Assembly (NCBI GenBank): GCA_045639325.1
Contig: JAZUCU010000026.1
Coordinates: 1-64,000 of the forward strand
Direction: 5' to 3'
From: RGIG8244 sp045639325
Lineage (GTDB): Bacteria > Verrucomicrobiota > Lentisphaeria > Victivallales > UBA1829
DNA: 64,000 nt
Below, piece after piece: positions 34,276-43,847 of this stretch. A program made the translations under genes and the position numbers. The notes beneath the pieces were generated by a model. That model was not told the DNA's origin. It searched no databases and saw only the letters and a list, made by a program, of their open reading frames with translations. How positions within the stretch are numbered: position 1 is the first letter of the stretch; each line of letters opens with the position of its first letter.

Positions 34276-35382
34276 TTATTCCGGCGGATTCAAATTTTTA
34301 CTGTTCGCACGAATTCCGGCATACTGCATCACACTGAGCAGCAGCAGAAATGCAATTCCCTGAATCAGAATCACCAGACAGGTGCGCCATTCGCCCCAGA
34401 GAAGCGGCAACGCGCCGAGAGAACTGACCAGTACCAGCAAATGCACCAGCTGAACCGCACGAACACGTGTCATACCGCTGTGCCAGAAACGATGAGAGAT
34501 GTGATTGTGATCGCCTTTGTAAATCGGCTTATGATTTTTCAAACGGATAACAACCACGGCAAAGGCATCGAAAATCGGCACTGCGAGGATAAAAATCGGA
34601 ATCAGAATGGCAAAGCGGGTTGATGCAATCGTGGGATTGTAATAAGTCACTTTTGCCGAAATCACAGAAAGCAGAAATGCGAGGAAGTGACTGCCGGAAT
34701 CGCCCATAAAGATCGAAGCCGGAGCCGCATTGTAAACCCAGAAACCGCATGCGGATGCCGCTGCAGAGAAACAGAGCAATGCAACAAAATATTGATGATT
34801 GACCAGAGAGACGACACCGAAGAATACAAGGGCAATCGCCGCAGTCCCGGCAGCAAGACCATCCATGTTGTCAAAGAAATTCAACGCATTGAACATGAAA
34901 AGGAACCAGAAAATCGTAATGGCAGAAGTGACAAATACATTGTCGATAAAACAGGTAATACGGATGCCGCCGACAATGACCACAAAGGCGGCAATAAACA
35001 GTTGACCGAGGAATTTAGTCAAAGCCTTCATGGGCTTTTTATCATCGATTGCGCCCCAAACCATAGATGCGATCGCGCCGGCAACCACAGCCAGCAATTC
35101 GGGGAAAGATTCCCGCAAACCATTCATGTAAGTTGCAACCGGTTCCCCATGCCAGCGGAACGCAACAATCAAACCGAGAATGATTGTGGAACAGAATGCA
35201 GTACACATGGCAAGTCCGCCGAGAAGCGGCGTTGATTTTTTATGACCTTTGTGTGCTTCTGCCGCAGGAGTATCAAGAAATCCGGTCTGCCACGCCAACA
35301 GTTTACACGCCGGAGTTGCCAGCAGGGAAATAATAAAAGCACAGATAAAAGCGCACACACAGTAAAAAAGCCAGTTTTCCAT
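34276..35382 (-). CDS. Undecaprenyl-phosphate sugar-1-phosphate transferase (WecA/TagO/MraY type)
   Basis: 368 residues, about 11 membrane segments. It transfers a HexNAc-1-phosphate to undecaprenyl phosphate to start a lipid-linked glycan. Family motifs: STPLLGGLA at the first loop, WGAIDDKK, the catalytic NALNFFDNMDGLAAG, FMGDSGSHFLAF, and the cytoplasmic His motif KGDHNHISHRF. The non-MraY subgroup (WecA/TagO) fits better because the gene is outside a mur cluster. Start ATG 35382 follows AAAGG. Single-gene unit. The initiating sugar is not readable from the sequence. Confidence 0.85.
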   Translation of the reverse strand: MENWLFYCVCAFICAFIISLLATPACKLLAWQTGFLDTPAAEAHKGHKKSTPLLGGLAMCTAFCSTIILGLIVAFRWHGEPVATYMNGLRESFPELLAVVAGAIASMVWGAIDDKKPMKALTKFLGQLFIAAFVVIVGGIRITCFIDNVFVTSAITIFWFLFMFNALNFFDNMDGLAAGTAAIALVFFGVVSLVNHQYFVALLCFSAAASACGFWVYNAAPASIFMGDSGSHFLAFLLSVISAKVTYYNPTIASTRFAILIPIFILAVPIFDAFAVVVIRLKNHKPIYKGDHNHISHRFWHSGMTRVRAVQLVHLLVLVSSLGALPLLWGEWRTCLVILIQGIAFLLLLSVMQYAGIRANSKNLNPPE

Positions 35383-35429
35383 TCATTAAACCTTTCTTTG
35401 ACAATGTAAAAGAACAAAATGATCACATT

Positions 35430-35457
35430 AATATAGCATATTTTTCAAAAAAAGCAA
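35430..35457 (-). promoter_or_regulatory. Predicted promoter of the WecA-type gene
   Basis: Minus strand TTGCTT (35457-35452), 16-nt spacer, TATATT (35435-35430). Confidence 0.6.
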
Positions 35458-35515
35458 ATTTTCCCGGATTGTGCGCAAATGTAACGGGTATTTTCAAAAA
35501 AAATTGTTTTGTCGA

Positions 35516-35544
35516 TTGATTTTCTTGCGTATATGTTGTATATT
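35516..35544 (+). promoter_or_regulatory. Predicted promoter of the phosphatase-xerC operon
   Basis: TTGATT, 17-nt spacer, TATATT, about 37 nt before ATG 35582. Confidence 0.6.
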
Positions 35545-35581
35545 TATATAATATGTAAAACGAAAGGATTTATTAGATAAA

Positions 35582-36250
35582 ATGACTGCAGCAGCAAATA
35601 AAGGCGTGACAAAATTTATCATTGTCCGCCACGGCGAAACCGTCGCAAACAGAGATCACATTCTTCAGGGATGGATGGAAAGCCCATTATCCGATAACGG
35701 AATTCTTCAGGCGCAGCGTGCCGCCATGTATTTACAGAACGCATCCTTTACCGCTGCTTATTCCAGCGACCTCTCCCGCGCAATGGATACCGTCCGGGAA
35801 ATCCTGAAACATCATCCGGAAGTCCCCCTGACACCGGAAAAATCTTTGCGGGAATGGAATCTGGGCATCCTTCAAGGTCAGAAAAATGCCGTTCTCCATG
35901 AAAAATATCCGGAATTGATGAATGCCTTCCGGAACGAACATTGTTCTCCCGATATTCCCGGCGGCGAAAAACGGGATGATTTCCAGAAGCGGATCAATAA
36001 AATTGTCCGGGATCTGGCGGAGAAACACCCCGGCGAAACGATTCTGATCTGTACTCATGGGGGAGCATTACAGCGTATTTTCCGCATGGTGACGGGACTT
36101 CTGGATGAAAGTAACATTCTTCCGGCATCCTCCAATGCCTCCATCAGCATGATCGAATTTCAGCATGAAGTGCAGAAATGGCGTTTGCTCAACTGGAATA
36201 TTACCGACCATCTGAACGGACTGAACCTCAACGAGCTCTTTGTACATTAA
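35582..36250 (+). CDS. Histidine phosphatase-family protein (phosphoglycerate-mutase-like)
   Basis: 222 residues. Catalytic signature IIVRHGETVANRD with the phosphoacceptor His, second Arg in SSDLSRAMDT, the acid region LREWNLGILQG, and the late His in ICTHGGALQRIFR. This is the cofactor-independent-sequence branch of the histidine phosphatase superfamily; members dephosphorylate sugar phosphates, alpha-ribazole phosphate and other small molecules. The substrate cannot be chosen. Start ATG 35582 with AAAGGA upstream. First of five same-strand genes (to 40581) separated by small gaps or overlaps. Confidence 0.85.
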   Translation: MTAAANKGVTKFIIVRHGETVANRDHILQGWMESPLSDNGILQAQRAAMYLQNASFTAAYSSDLSRAMDTVREILKHHPEVPLTPEKSLREWNLGILQGQKNAVLHEKYPELMNAFRNEHCSPDIPGGEKRDDFQKRINKIVRDLAEKHPGETILICTHGGALQRIFRMVTGLLDESNILPASSNASISMIEFQHEVQKWRLLNWNITDHLNGLNLNELFVH

Positions 36251-36286
36251 CATAAGCAATAACCAATCAACACAGGAGGAATTCAA

Positions 36287-37066
36287 ATGAACTCAAAAAC
36301 GGCAGATGCAATCGCAATCGCGTACGTAGTACTTTATGCGGCAGTGATCTTCTTCTTCCCATTTGACTACAGCCCCGTGGCAGAAACAACAGTGAAAACG
36401 TTGTTCAATACCGGTGATGTAGTCGTAAAAACATTCCATTGGGCAGGTATTAATTTCTCAAAATGCTTTACCGATCTGGAAGGTTTGAAACATTTCGGTA
36501 GTGTGGTCAGCGGATTCCCCTACATCACCGGCTTCCTGAAAGTTGCCCTGCTCGCAACATTCGGCGAAATGCTGAAAAACCGCCGCCGCACCGGCAGCTG
36601 GAAAACATCCGATCTGCTCCCGAAATTCATCGTCTGGGGTCTCTACGGTATGCTCTTCTCTCTCGTCTTTGCTCTCTTTGCGAAAGGTGTGGAAGCCATT
36701 TCCGGTACCGCTCTCTGGTTCGGCCCCCGTCCGTTCGTCTATGCAACCGCATCTTTCTGGGAAAGAGTCCTTATGGGCTTCTCCATTTCTCTCTGGACAA
36801 ACCTGATTTTCTGCTACCCCATGATGATGTCCCACGAATGGTTTAATGCCGTCATCAAGCAGCGTAAATTTGTCGGCGGCAGCGAATTGCTGGCAAGTCT
36901 CGACAGCAAGATCTGGGGATCTTTCATGCTGAAAACAATCGTCATTTTCTGGATCCCCGCACACACTGTCACCTTCAGTCTGCCCCCGGATTACCGTGTG
37001 CTCATGAGCGCGGTTCTCTCTTTGGCTCTGGGCTTTATCCTGACCGTCAAACCGAAAGCCAACTGA
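36287..37066 (+). CDS. Polytopic membrane protein of unknown function
   Basis: 259 residues, about six hydrophobic segments (10-28, 75-100, 117-138, 158-180, 222-240, 243-256). A segment near the end (WIPAHTVTFSLPPDYRVLM) is loosely like the closing region of Mpv17/PMP22 membrane proteins, but the resemblance is weak and not used for naming. Strong AGGAGG ribosome site before ATG 36287. It lies between the histidine phosphatase and XerC genes in a five-gene unit. Confidence 0.7.
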   Translation: MNSKTADAIAIAYVVLYAAVIFFFPFDYSPVAETTVKTLFNTGDVVVKTFHWAGINFSKCFTDLEGLKHFGSVVSGFPYITGFLKVALLATFGEMLKNRRRTGSWKTSDLLPKFIVWGLYGMLFSLVFALFAKGVEAISGTALWFGPRPFVYATASFWERVLMGFSISLWTNLIFCYPMMMSHEWFNAVIKQRKFVGGSELLASLDSKIWGSFMLKTIVIFWIPAHTVTFSLPPDYRVLMSAVLSLALGFILTVKPKAN

Positions 37067-37082
37067 TCAATAAAAGGTATCC

Positions 37083-38072
37083 ATGAGTAAGGAATTGATC
37101 GAACAAACCAGCATTGAAATTCATCCGGATCCACATCTGGCGGCTTTCGCACGCTATTTACAGGATGAACGCAATGCATCGGATCACACAAAGATTTCTT
37201 ACCGCATGGATATCGAACAATTTGCCCGTCTTGTGCTGGAGAAGGATCCGGCTCAGGAACACATCAACTGGCTGGATGTGGATGTATACACGGCGCGCAT
37301 GTTCGTCGTTAAACTCCAGGAAACGGAACCCGCGCGGACAACGGTCCAACGCAAAATTTCCGCGTTGCGCAGTTTTTTCCGTTACATGGTACGGGAAGGT
37401 ATCCTGGAGGTTAATCCATTTTCCGGTTTGACCTCCCCCAAAAAACAAAAGCCCCTTCCGCTGTATATGTCTGTTACAGAAGTCGAACGCTTGCTGGATG
37501 CGCCGGATACCTTCTGGAAAAAAGCGGAAAATCTGGAAACCGTCCGATCGGTGGATGGTGCAGAATTTTCCTGCAGTCGGGATAAAGCGATTCTGGAAGT
37601 CATTTATTCCGGTGGCTTGCGTATCAGCGAAGCATTGGGCTTGAATATGGGCGATATCAATACCGCCTCCCAAGTTATGAAAGTCCGCGGTAAAGGTAAA
37701 AAGGAACGTCTCTGCGCTTTGGGCTCACCCGCCATCCGGGCGTTGAGAGAATATATGATGCTCCGCCGTCAGAGAACGACGGATAACAAAATCAATTCGC
37801 CGGTCTTCCTCTGTCAACAAGGCACACGCCTCACCGCAAGATCATTCCAACGGTATTTCAAAATGTATGTGACAGAAGCCGGACTTTCACCGGATATGAC
37901 GCCCCACAAACTGCGTCATTCCTTTGCGACTCACCTGCTGGATGCGGGAGCCGATTTGCGTACCGTACAGGAATTGCTGGGCCATGAAAATCTCAGTACG
38001 ACGCAGATCTATACTCATATCAGCACCGAACGAATGAAAAACATTTACAAAAAGGCACACCCGCGGGCATGA
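37083..38072 (+). CDS. xerC: Tyrosine recombinase XerC/XerD type
   Basis: 329 residues. N-terminal SAM-like core-binding domain (about 18-125, FARYLQDERNASDHTKISYR), then the catalytic domain with all active residues: Arg in GGLRISEAL, Lys in GKGKKER, HxxR in HKLRHSFATHL, His in LLGHENLSTTQIYTH, and the nucleophile Tyr in that last motif. Such enzymes resolve chromosome dimers at dif. A 20-residue insertion (WKKAENLETVRSVDGAEF) precedes the first catalytic Arg. Nothing phage-like is nearby, so a housekeeping Xer is preferred. XerC versus XerD is not decidable here. Its stop overlaps the next start (ATGA). Confidence 0.88.
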   Translation: MSKELIEQTSIEIHPDPHLAAFARYLQDERNASDHTKISYRMDIEQFARLVLEKDPAQEHINWLDVDVYTARMFVVKLQETEPARTTVQRKISALRSFFRYMVREGILEVNPFSGLTSPKKQKPLPLYMSVTEVERLLDAPDTFWKKAENLETVRSVDGAEFSCSRDKAILEVIYSGGLRISEALGLNMGDINTASQVMKVRGKGKKERLCALGSPAIRALREYMMLRRQRTTDNKINSPVFLCQQGTRLTARSFQRYFKMYVTEAGLSPDMTPHKLRHSFATHLLDAGADLRTVQELLGHENLSTTQIYTHISTERMKNIYKKAHPRA

Positions 38073-39949
38073 AAAACGATCCGACAAAAATCCAGAATCC
38101 CTTTTCGGCATTACTTCTCAAAGGTGCAGAATATCTGCTTCTCTTCCTGACATTTATCGCGCCGATCAAGTTTGCATCCATCGTTTCTGTTCCGGAAATG
38201 CCGGCATCCTATTGGTTCGACCCGATTTCCATTCTGTTTACGTCCTGGCCGGTATACCTTTTCTGTTTTGTCTCAACCATTCTCTTAGCGGTTGTATTGA
38301 CGGCTCATCTGTTCAATGGTAAATTTTTTCTGAAGAATAAAACCGCGTTGATATGGAGTGCCGGCTTTATACTTCTCGCGATCTTCAGTCTGTGCGGGTG
38401 GATCAATGCCTCCTGCAAAGAATACCCGCTGCAAATGATTTCCTATACATTCGGAACCGGCTCTTTTATCCTCGCCGCATTTCTGCTGATTGATAACCGG
38501 CCGGAATTGCTGACAAATCTGTTCCGGGCAATGCTTTGCGGAACAACACTCTCCATCTTCTCCGGAATCTATCAATATTTCTGGGGCTTTGATGAATTGA
38601 TCCAGCATGTAAAAAATCAAGTTGAAACCAATGGCATGCTTGCTGAAAATGACGGCATTTACCGCAGAATTATCGAACGGCGCATTCAGGCCGATTTCAG
38701 TGTCTGCAACGTTTACGCCGGATTTCTGGCAATGATGCTGCCCGTTATGGCAATGGCTCTCTGGAAATTCGGAAACGAAAAAGTACAGCCGGAAAAACTT
38801 TCCCGCTGGCTTCTTTCCGGTATTGGTGCCGTCGTGATGATACTTCTTCTGATTCAAACCGGCAGCCGCGGCGGTGTGCTTGCAGTTGGCGCGGGAGTCG
38901 TCTGTCTCTGTCTGGCATTGCCCATGTCAAAAAAACAACGATTTGCATTCTGGCTCCTTGTACTCCTCGGCATTGCCGGATTCGTTACCATGATCGTAGC
39001 CGGACGCGGTGCAAAATCCATGATCTTCCGTGCGGATTACGATTACGGAGCACTGCAGATGATGTGGAAACATCCCTTCGCAGGAACCGGATGGGGTGAC
39101 TTCTTCCATGATTTTCAGATTCTCAAGTTGATTGAGGACCGGGAAGCACCGCATACCCCACACAACTTTCCCCTTCTCTATGGCTCACAATGCGGCATAA
39201 TCAGTTTCCTGATTGCCTGTTTTCTCCTGCTGTATCCGGTAATTCTCCATATCCGCCATCTGCGGAAAAATCCGGGACAGGATGTGATGCATTATGCCGT
39301 ACTGACTGCAATCTGTGCCGCCATTCTGGATTATCAGCTGGAACTTTCTTATGAAACTCCGGCATTTGTCTGCAACTGGGCGATCCTGGTCTTGTGGGCA
39401 TTGTACAAAATGGATTCCGGTTATTTCCAGGAACCGAAGCGAATTCCCGCAGGTAGATGGGTTCTTCTCGCCTGCATCCTCGCAACGATTCCCGTCGCCA
39501 TTTTGGAATTCCGTCAGATGTATGGAGAAATGAAATTCAATGAATTCCATGAATTGATGAATCCCCGTTATTCCAAAAATCAAACAAGTGCAAAAGATGC
39601 ATTCCGTCTCCCGCCCGCAGATCAGGCCTTGAAACTTTTCCGCATTACAGTAGAACAATCGCCGTACAATCCGTTCCCCTGGATGATGATGAGCGATTAC
39701 CTCACAGCCAGAGGGGACCTCTATAATGCAAAAGGTTATACCGATAAAGCAATCGCACTCTCCCCGCAGCGGGCATCTTTTTACCTGCGCCGTGCAAGAT
39801 TGACCTATATGGCAACCGGGTCAGCGGAAAAAGCAGCGGATAACTTGAAACAGGTACGGGCATTATTCCCAAAAAATCCGGAATATCAGGTTTCTGATAT
39901 CGAACTTTTAACACCACCCAAAAAAGAAAACAAGGAGAATCCACAATGA
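38069..39949 (+). CDS. O-antigen ligase/Wzy-like membrane protein with TPR-like C-terminus
   Basis: 626 residues. About 12 membrane segments, with the periplasmic-loop pattern ApHTPHNFPLLYGSQCGIIS typical of O-antigen ligase / Wzy polymerases (HxN-type motif), and Arg-Gly in QTGSRGGVLAVGAG. The C-terminal 130 residues (PFPWMMMSDYLTARGDLYNA, KAIALSPQRASFYLRRARLT) form TPR-like helices. Members join glycan chains to lipid A or proteins. The start overlaps the xerC stop by 4 bp, and its own stop overlaps the nitroreductase start. The acceptor is unknown. Confidence 0.8.
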   Translation: MKNDPTKIQNPFSALLLKGAEYLLLFLTFIAPIKFASIVSVPEMPASYWFDPISILFTSWPVYLFCFVSTILLAVVLTAHLFNGKFFLKNKTALIWSAGFILLAIFSLCGWINASCKEYPLQMISYTFGTGSFILAAFLLIDNRPELLTNLFRAMLCGTTLSIFSGIYQYFWGFDELIQHVKNQVETNGMLAENDGIYRRIIERRIQADFSVCNVYAGFLAMMLPVMAMALWKFGNEKVQPEKLSRWLLSGIGAVVMILLLIQTGSRGGVLAVGAGVVCLCLALPMSKKQRFAFWLLVLLGIAGFVTMIVAGRGAKSMIFRADYDYGALQMMWKHPFAGTGWGDFFHDFQILKLIEDREAPHTPHNFPLLYGSQCGIISFLIACFLLLYPVILHIRHLRKNPGQDVMHYAVLTAICAAILDYQLELSYETPAFVCNWAILVLWALYKMDSGYFQEPKRIPAGRWVLLACILATIPVAILEFRQMYGEMKFNEFHELMNPRYSKNQTSAKDAFRLPPADQALKLFRITVEQSPYNPFPWMMMSDYLTARGDLYNAKGYTDKAIALSPQRASFYLRRARLTYMATGSAEKAADNLKQVRALFPKNPEYQVSDIELLTPPKKENKENPQ

Positions 39950-40581
39950 AAAAACTCACACTCGCACTCTCTTTTGCGCTCGCATGTTCGTCTGTAATCA
40001 CAGCAGCGGAATCCATTACTCTGCCCGCACCCGATAAAAAAGGCGGCAAACCGCTGATGCAGGCGTTGACTCTCCGCGAAACAAACCGGAATTTCACACA
40101 GGCTCCGATATCCAAACAGGATACTTCCAACATCCTCTATGCCGCATATGGTATCAACCGTGCAAAAGCAGATAAACATACCATTCCCACCGCCATCAAC
40201 ATGAAAAATCTGGTGCTGTATGTAACATCCAAAGACGGCACATTCCGTTATGACCCCAAAGCAAATAAGCTGATTCCGCACAGCAAAAAAGATTTGCGCG
40301 AATTCGCCTTCATGCGGAAAGCCATGCCCCTCTCTTCCCCCATGACTCTCATCTATGTTGCGGATCTTTCCAAAGGCAGAGATAAAGCTTCCACTTTGCA
40401 GTTCTCTTATGCCCATGCCGGTTCCGCTTATCAGAATGTGTACCTTTACTGCGCCTCCAGAGGTCTGGCAACCGTCATTTGCGGCGGATTCGACAAAAAG
40501 GCAATGCAGAAACAGCTGGCTCTTGACACAAAGAAATACGCCGTTCTGTTCACGCAGATTATCGGTTTCCCGAAAAAATAA
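39946..40581 (+). CDS. Exported nitroreductase-family protein (SagB/ThcOx-like)
   Basis: 211 residues with a Sec signal (MKKLTLALSFALACSSVITAA). The flavin-binding start ALTLRETNRNF corresponds to the LxxRxSxRxF motif of nitroreductases. Later AHAGSAYQNVYLYCASRGLA and the C-terminal strand fit the SagB/ThcOx branch. It is short, one domain. Exported forms of this family are known, but flavin acquisition outside the cytoplasm is not obvious, and the physiological substrate is unknown. Translationally coupled to the O-antigen-ligase-like gene by ATGA. Confidence 0.8.
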   Translation: MKKLTLALSFALACSSVITAAESITLPAPDKKGGKPLMQALTLRETNRNFTQAPISKQDTSNILYAAYGINRAKADKHTIPTAINMKNLVLYVTSKDGTFRYDPKANKLIPHSKKDLREFAFMRKAMPLSSPMTLIYVADLSKGRDKASTLQFSYAHAGSAYQNVYLYCASRGLATVICGGFDKKAMQKQLALDTKKYAVLFTQIIGFPKK

Positions 40582-40603
40582 TTGTTTTTCGCTTATTCGC
40601 CAC

Positions 40604-40631
40604 TTGCTTTTTCCCGTTTCTGTGGCATATT
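40604..40631 (+). promoter_or_regulatory. Predicted glgA promoter
   Basis: TTGCTT, 16-nt spacer, CATATT, about 38 nt before the start codon. Confidence 0.4.
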
Positions 40632-40669
40632 GCTTATGTCATCAGGACTTATAAAGAAAGGCTTTTCTT

Positions 40670-42130
40670 ATGAATATACTCTGGGTAACAAGCGAAGCTG
40701 TCCCATTCGCTAAAACCGGCGGGCTCGCAGATGTTTCCGGCGCTTTACCGGAAGCATTGGCTGCGCGTGGACACAAGGTTACGGTTTTTATGCCGTATTA
40801 TCCGCAGCAAATGGGAAAGCTCAATCTCCAATTCGACCGGACATACGACATGTTCGGCGTCCCCCTTTACGGCTCGACGCAATGGTGCGGACTTCATGTT
40901 TACCGAAAATCAGAGAATCTTTCCTTTTATTTTCTGGAATATAACAAGTTCTATGACCGCCCCCGCCTGTATGACTGGGTTGGACAGGAATATGGCGATA
41001 ATGCGGAGCGTTTTATTCTTCTTTCCCGCGCGGCCATGGAAGCGGCGATTCATTTCCGCCTTGATCCGGATATTATTCATGCCAATGACTGGCACAGTGC
41101 TCTCTGCTGTGTCTATCTGCGCAGCGCCATTTATTCCGGAATCCATAACTTCCGCAACACAAAATCCGTCCTGACGATCCATAACATCGGCTATCAGGGC
41201 ATTTTCCCGAAAGATAAAATCTATGCCACCGGATTGGGATGGGAATATTTCAATTACACCTGTCTGGAATTCCACGACCGCTTGAATTTCCTCAAAGCCG
41301 GTATCATGACAGCTGATATGGTCAACACCGTCAGCCCCACATATGCCCAGGAAATTCTCTCCCCGGAATTCAGTTTCAGTATGGATCCGGCATTGCAATA
41401 CAGAAACAATCAGGGCAGATTACGCGGTATCATCAACGGGATCGATACCAACGAATGGGATCCGCAAAACGATCCCCTGCTCCCTGCCAATTTCTCCCCC
41501 GGAAACCTCAACGGTAAAAAAATCTGTAAAGAAGCGATCCAGAAACATTTCGGACTCCCCGTCAGGGACGATGTCCCCATGTTCGCCTCCATCTCCCGTC
41601 TCGCATGGCAGAAAGGTCTGGATGTCCTGGCTTCCGCCATGGATACCTTACTGCAGCAGGATGATTTCCAATTTGTCCTCTTCGGGGCCGGCGATCCGGC
41701 ACTGGAAAACAGATACCATTGGCTTCAGGAACATTACCCGCAGAAATTCGCATTTTTTGCCGGTTACGCTCCTGATGACCTTACCCATACTTTGGAAGCG
41801 GGCGCAGACTTCTTTGTCATGCCGTCACGCTACGAACCTTGCGGTTTGAATCAGATGTATTCCATGCGCTTCGGTACTCTGCCCATCGTCAGAGAAACCG
41901 GAGGTCTTGCGGATACCGTCACGCCGCCGGGCCAAACCGCACCCACCGGATTCCGTTTCCGCGATCTCTATCCGGAAGCACTGGTCGATACCATCCGCTG
42001 GGCTGCCGATATCAGAAAGAACGATCCCGGTCTTTTCAATTCCATGAGAACCAATGCCATGACTGCTGACTTCTCCTGGAACCGGACCGCAACAGATTAC
42101 GAACGGTTGTACGAAGATGCTCATAAATGA
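40670..42130 (+). CDS. glgA: Glycogen/starch synthase (ADP-glucose type, GT5)
   Basis: 486 residues. Transfers glucose from a nucleotide sugar to the growing alpha-1,4-glucan. GT5 marks: PFAKTGGLADVSGALP for nucleotide-sugar binding (about residues 13-28), HANDWHSALCCVYLR, LTIHNIGYQGIF, INGIDTNEWDP, FASISRLAWQKGLDVL, and the C-terminal MPSRYEPCGLNQMYSMRFG with E-x7-E. Length is normal. Start ATG 40670 behind AAAGG. It overlaps queA by 14 bp, so these two are one unit. It indicates glycogen storage in this organism. Confidence 0.93.
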   Translation: MNILWVTSEAVPFAKTGGLADVSGALPEALAARGHKVTVFMPYYPQQMGKLNLQFDRTYDMFGVPLYGSTQWCGLHVYRKSENLSFYFLEYNKFYDRPRLYDWVGQEYGDNAERFILLSRAAMEAAIHFRLDPDIIHANDWHSALCCVYLRSAIYSGIHNFRNTKSVLTIHNIGYQGIFPKDKIYATGLGWEYFNYTCLEFHDRLNFLKAGIMTADMVNTVSPTYAQEILSPEFSFSMDPALQYRNNQGRLRGIINGIDTNEWDPQNDPLLPANFSPGNLNGKKICKEAIQKHFGLPVRDDVPMFASISRLAWQKGLDVLASAMDTLLQQDDFQFVLFGAGDPALENRYHWLQEHYPQKFAFFAGYAPDDLTHTLEAGADFFVMPSRYEPCGLNQMYSMRFGTLPIVRETGGLADTVTPPGQTAPTGFRFRDLYPEALVDTIRWAADIRKNDPGLFNSMRTNAMTADFSWNRTATDYERLYEDAHK

Positions 42131-43178
42131 TTTTGATTATGATCTCCCCGCAGAATTGATTGCGCAGGAACCTCTTGAAAAACGCTCCTCTTCCAGAATG
42201 TTGGTTCTGGATCCGGCGCAAGGTAAAGAGCAGATCTGCCCGATTCTGACGTTTGCCCAACTGCCATCCTTCCTCAATGAAGGCGATGCCGTCGTCTTCA
42301 ATGATACAAAGGTCATTCCCGCACGCCTCTTTGCAAGAAAGGAAACCGGCGCAAAAATTGAAATCCTCCTCTTGTCCCCCATCACGGATAACCGGTGGAA
42401 AGTCTTTATGCGCAATGCCAAAAGAGTCATTCCCGGCATGGCTCTCCAATTGATGTTCATGGATGGAGAAAATCTTTCTCCCTACTCCGTCACTCTCGTC
42501 AGTAAGGAGCCCGACGGCTCCTGTGTGATCGATTTCGCACCCGGTGAACGGGAAAATGCCTTGGCTCAGTGCGGACATCTCCCTCTGCCGCCGTATATCA
42601 AACGTCCCGATTCCAGAATGGATTCCGAACGTTATCAGACCGTCTACGCCAACAACCCGGGTGCCGTTGCTGCGCCGACTGCCGGACTCCATTTTACGCC
42701 GTCCGTCATCGAAGAATTGCAGAACAAAGGTGTGGAAATTGCGAAATTGACCCTTCATGTCGGAGCGGGTACATTCAAACCGGTGGAAGTGGAAAAGATT
42801 GAAGATCACGTCATGCACGCGGAAACCTATGTCTTTTCCGAAGAAACAGCCGAACTGCTCAACCGGGTCAGAAAGAATGGCAAACGGATCCTGGCTGTAG
42901 GGACAACATCCCTGCGGACACTGGAAAGCTGTGTTGCGGAAGATGGCACATTCCGTGCGGCTACCGGAGACACTTCGATTTTCATTTATCCGCCGTACCG
43001 TATCAAATCAGCCGATATGCTGCTGACTAATTTCCATTTACCGAAAAGCACACTGCTTATGCTGGTATCTTCTTTCGCCGGAATGGAAACCGTCCGCTCC
43101 GCCTATCAGCAGGCAATTGATGCCCGGATGCGGTTCTTCAGTTACGGCGACTGCATGTTGATTCAAAACAAAATATAA
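42117..43178 (+). CDS. queA: S-adenosylmethionine:tRNA ribosyltransferase-isomerase
   Basis: 353 residues. Builds epoxyqueuosine on tRNA from preQ1 and SAM. Recognised by the near-universal N-terminus DFDYDLPAELIAQEPLEKRS, FNDTKVIPARLFARKETGAK, GHLPLPPYIKR, YQTVYANNPGAVAAPTAGLH and the late FHLPKSTLLMLVSSFAG. The start ATG 42117 lies within the end of glgA. The next gene follows after 28 bp. Confidence 0.95.
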   Translation: MLINDFDYDLPAELIAQEPLEKRSSSRMLVLDPAQGKEQICPILTFAQLPSFLNEGDAVVFNDTKVIPARLFARKETGAKIEILLLSPITDNRWKVFMRNAKRVIPGMALQLMFMDGENLSPYSVTLVSKEPDGSCVIDFAPGERENALAQCGHLPLPPYIKRPDSRMDSERYQTVYANNPGAVAAPTAGLHFTPSVIEELQNKGVEIAKLTLHVGAGTFKPVEVEKIEDHVMHAETYVFSEETAELLNRVRKNGKRILAVGTTSLRTLESCVAEDGTFRAATGDTSIFIYPPYRIKSADMLLTNFHLPKSTLLMLVSSFAGMETVRSAYQQAIDARMRFFSYGDCMLIQNKI

Positions 43179-43206
43179 CATATTTATAAAGGAGTTTGTT
43201 ACCATT

Positions 43207-43704
43207 ATGGATAACACAGCAATTAAAAAATTCATTGCGGAAAGAGTCGCAGAAGGCGTTTCTCTCTCCAAAATTCAGGATGAACTCACCGCTCAGGGCA
43301 ATAAAATGACATTCATGGAATTGCGTCTGCTTGCCTCTGAAATCGAAAATGATATCTTCAAACAGCAGGAAGCTCCCGCCGAACCCGCTCCGGAAGAAAC
43401 ACCTGCACCCACACAGGAAGCTGCCCCCGCAGCCGAAGCCGCACCCGCCGCTCCCGCACAGGATGCAGCCGCTCCCGCGGAAGAAGCCAACAAAGTCAGA
43501 GGCAATACAACTGTCACCGTCAGCCCCATCCAGCGTCCCGGCTATTATGCCACCGGTACTGTTAAATTCGGCTCCGGCGCAGAAGCGGAATGGTTCCTGG
43601 ATCAGAGCGGCCGTCTGGGGCTTGATCCGACCAATGACATGAAACCGGATCAGCAGGATATTGCGGAATTTCAGCAGGAATTGCGGAAAGCATTCGGTGC
43701 TTGA
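43207..43704 (+). CDS. Small protein with Ala/Pro linker, unknown function
   Basis: 165 residues in three parts: a helical, HTH-like start (KKFIAERVAEGVSLSKIQDE, then FMELRLLASEIEND), an Ala/Pro/Glu linker of about 55 residues (residues 52-105), and a C-terminal domain beginning VTVSPIQRPGYYATGTVKFG with a Trp/Phe core (GAEAEWFLDQSGRLG). The layout looks like a cytosolic regulatory or adaptor protein. Strong AAAGGAG before ATG 43207. It is probably translated with glgA and queA. No family was recognised. Confidence 0.65.
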   Translation: MDNTAIKKFIAERVAEGVSLSKIQDELTAQGNKMTFMELRLLASEIENDIFKQQEAPAEPAPEETPAPTQEAAPAAEAAPAAPAQDAAAPAEEANKVRGNTTVTVSPIQRPGYYATGTVKFGSGAEAEWFLDQSGRLGLDPTNDMKPDQQDIAEFQQELRKAFGA

Positions 43705-43768
43705 TCCGGCAAAATGCCTGATATTGCGGCAAAAAACAGCTTTTTGATAAAAGATTTGCAAAAAAAAA

Positions 43769-43796
43769 TTGCATATTTTGATTTTGCCGTTATATT
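43769..43796 (+). promoter_or_regulatory. Predicted glyQS promoter
   Basis: TTGCAT, 16-nt spacer, TATATT, about 50 nt upstream of the start. Confidence 0.6.
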
Positions 43797-43847
43797 ACCA
43801 TATTGTAATATTTTTATTGATGTCATATTTATTGAAAGGAAAAATCT

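Noticed and set aside
37083..38072. XerC-type gene considered as a phage or integrative-element integrase
   Set aside because: No phage genes, attachment repeats or tRNA borders nearby; coupled to cell-surface genes and Xer-like motifs throughout.
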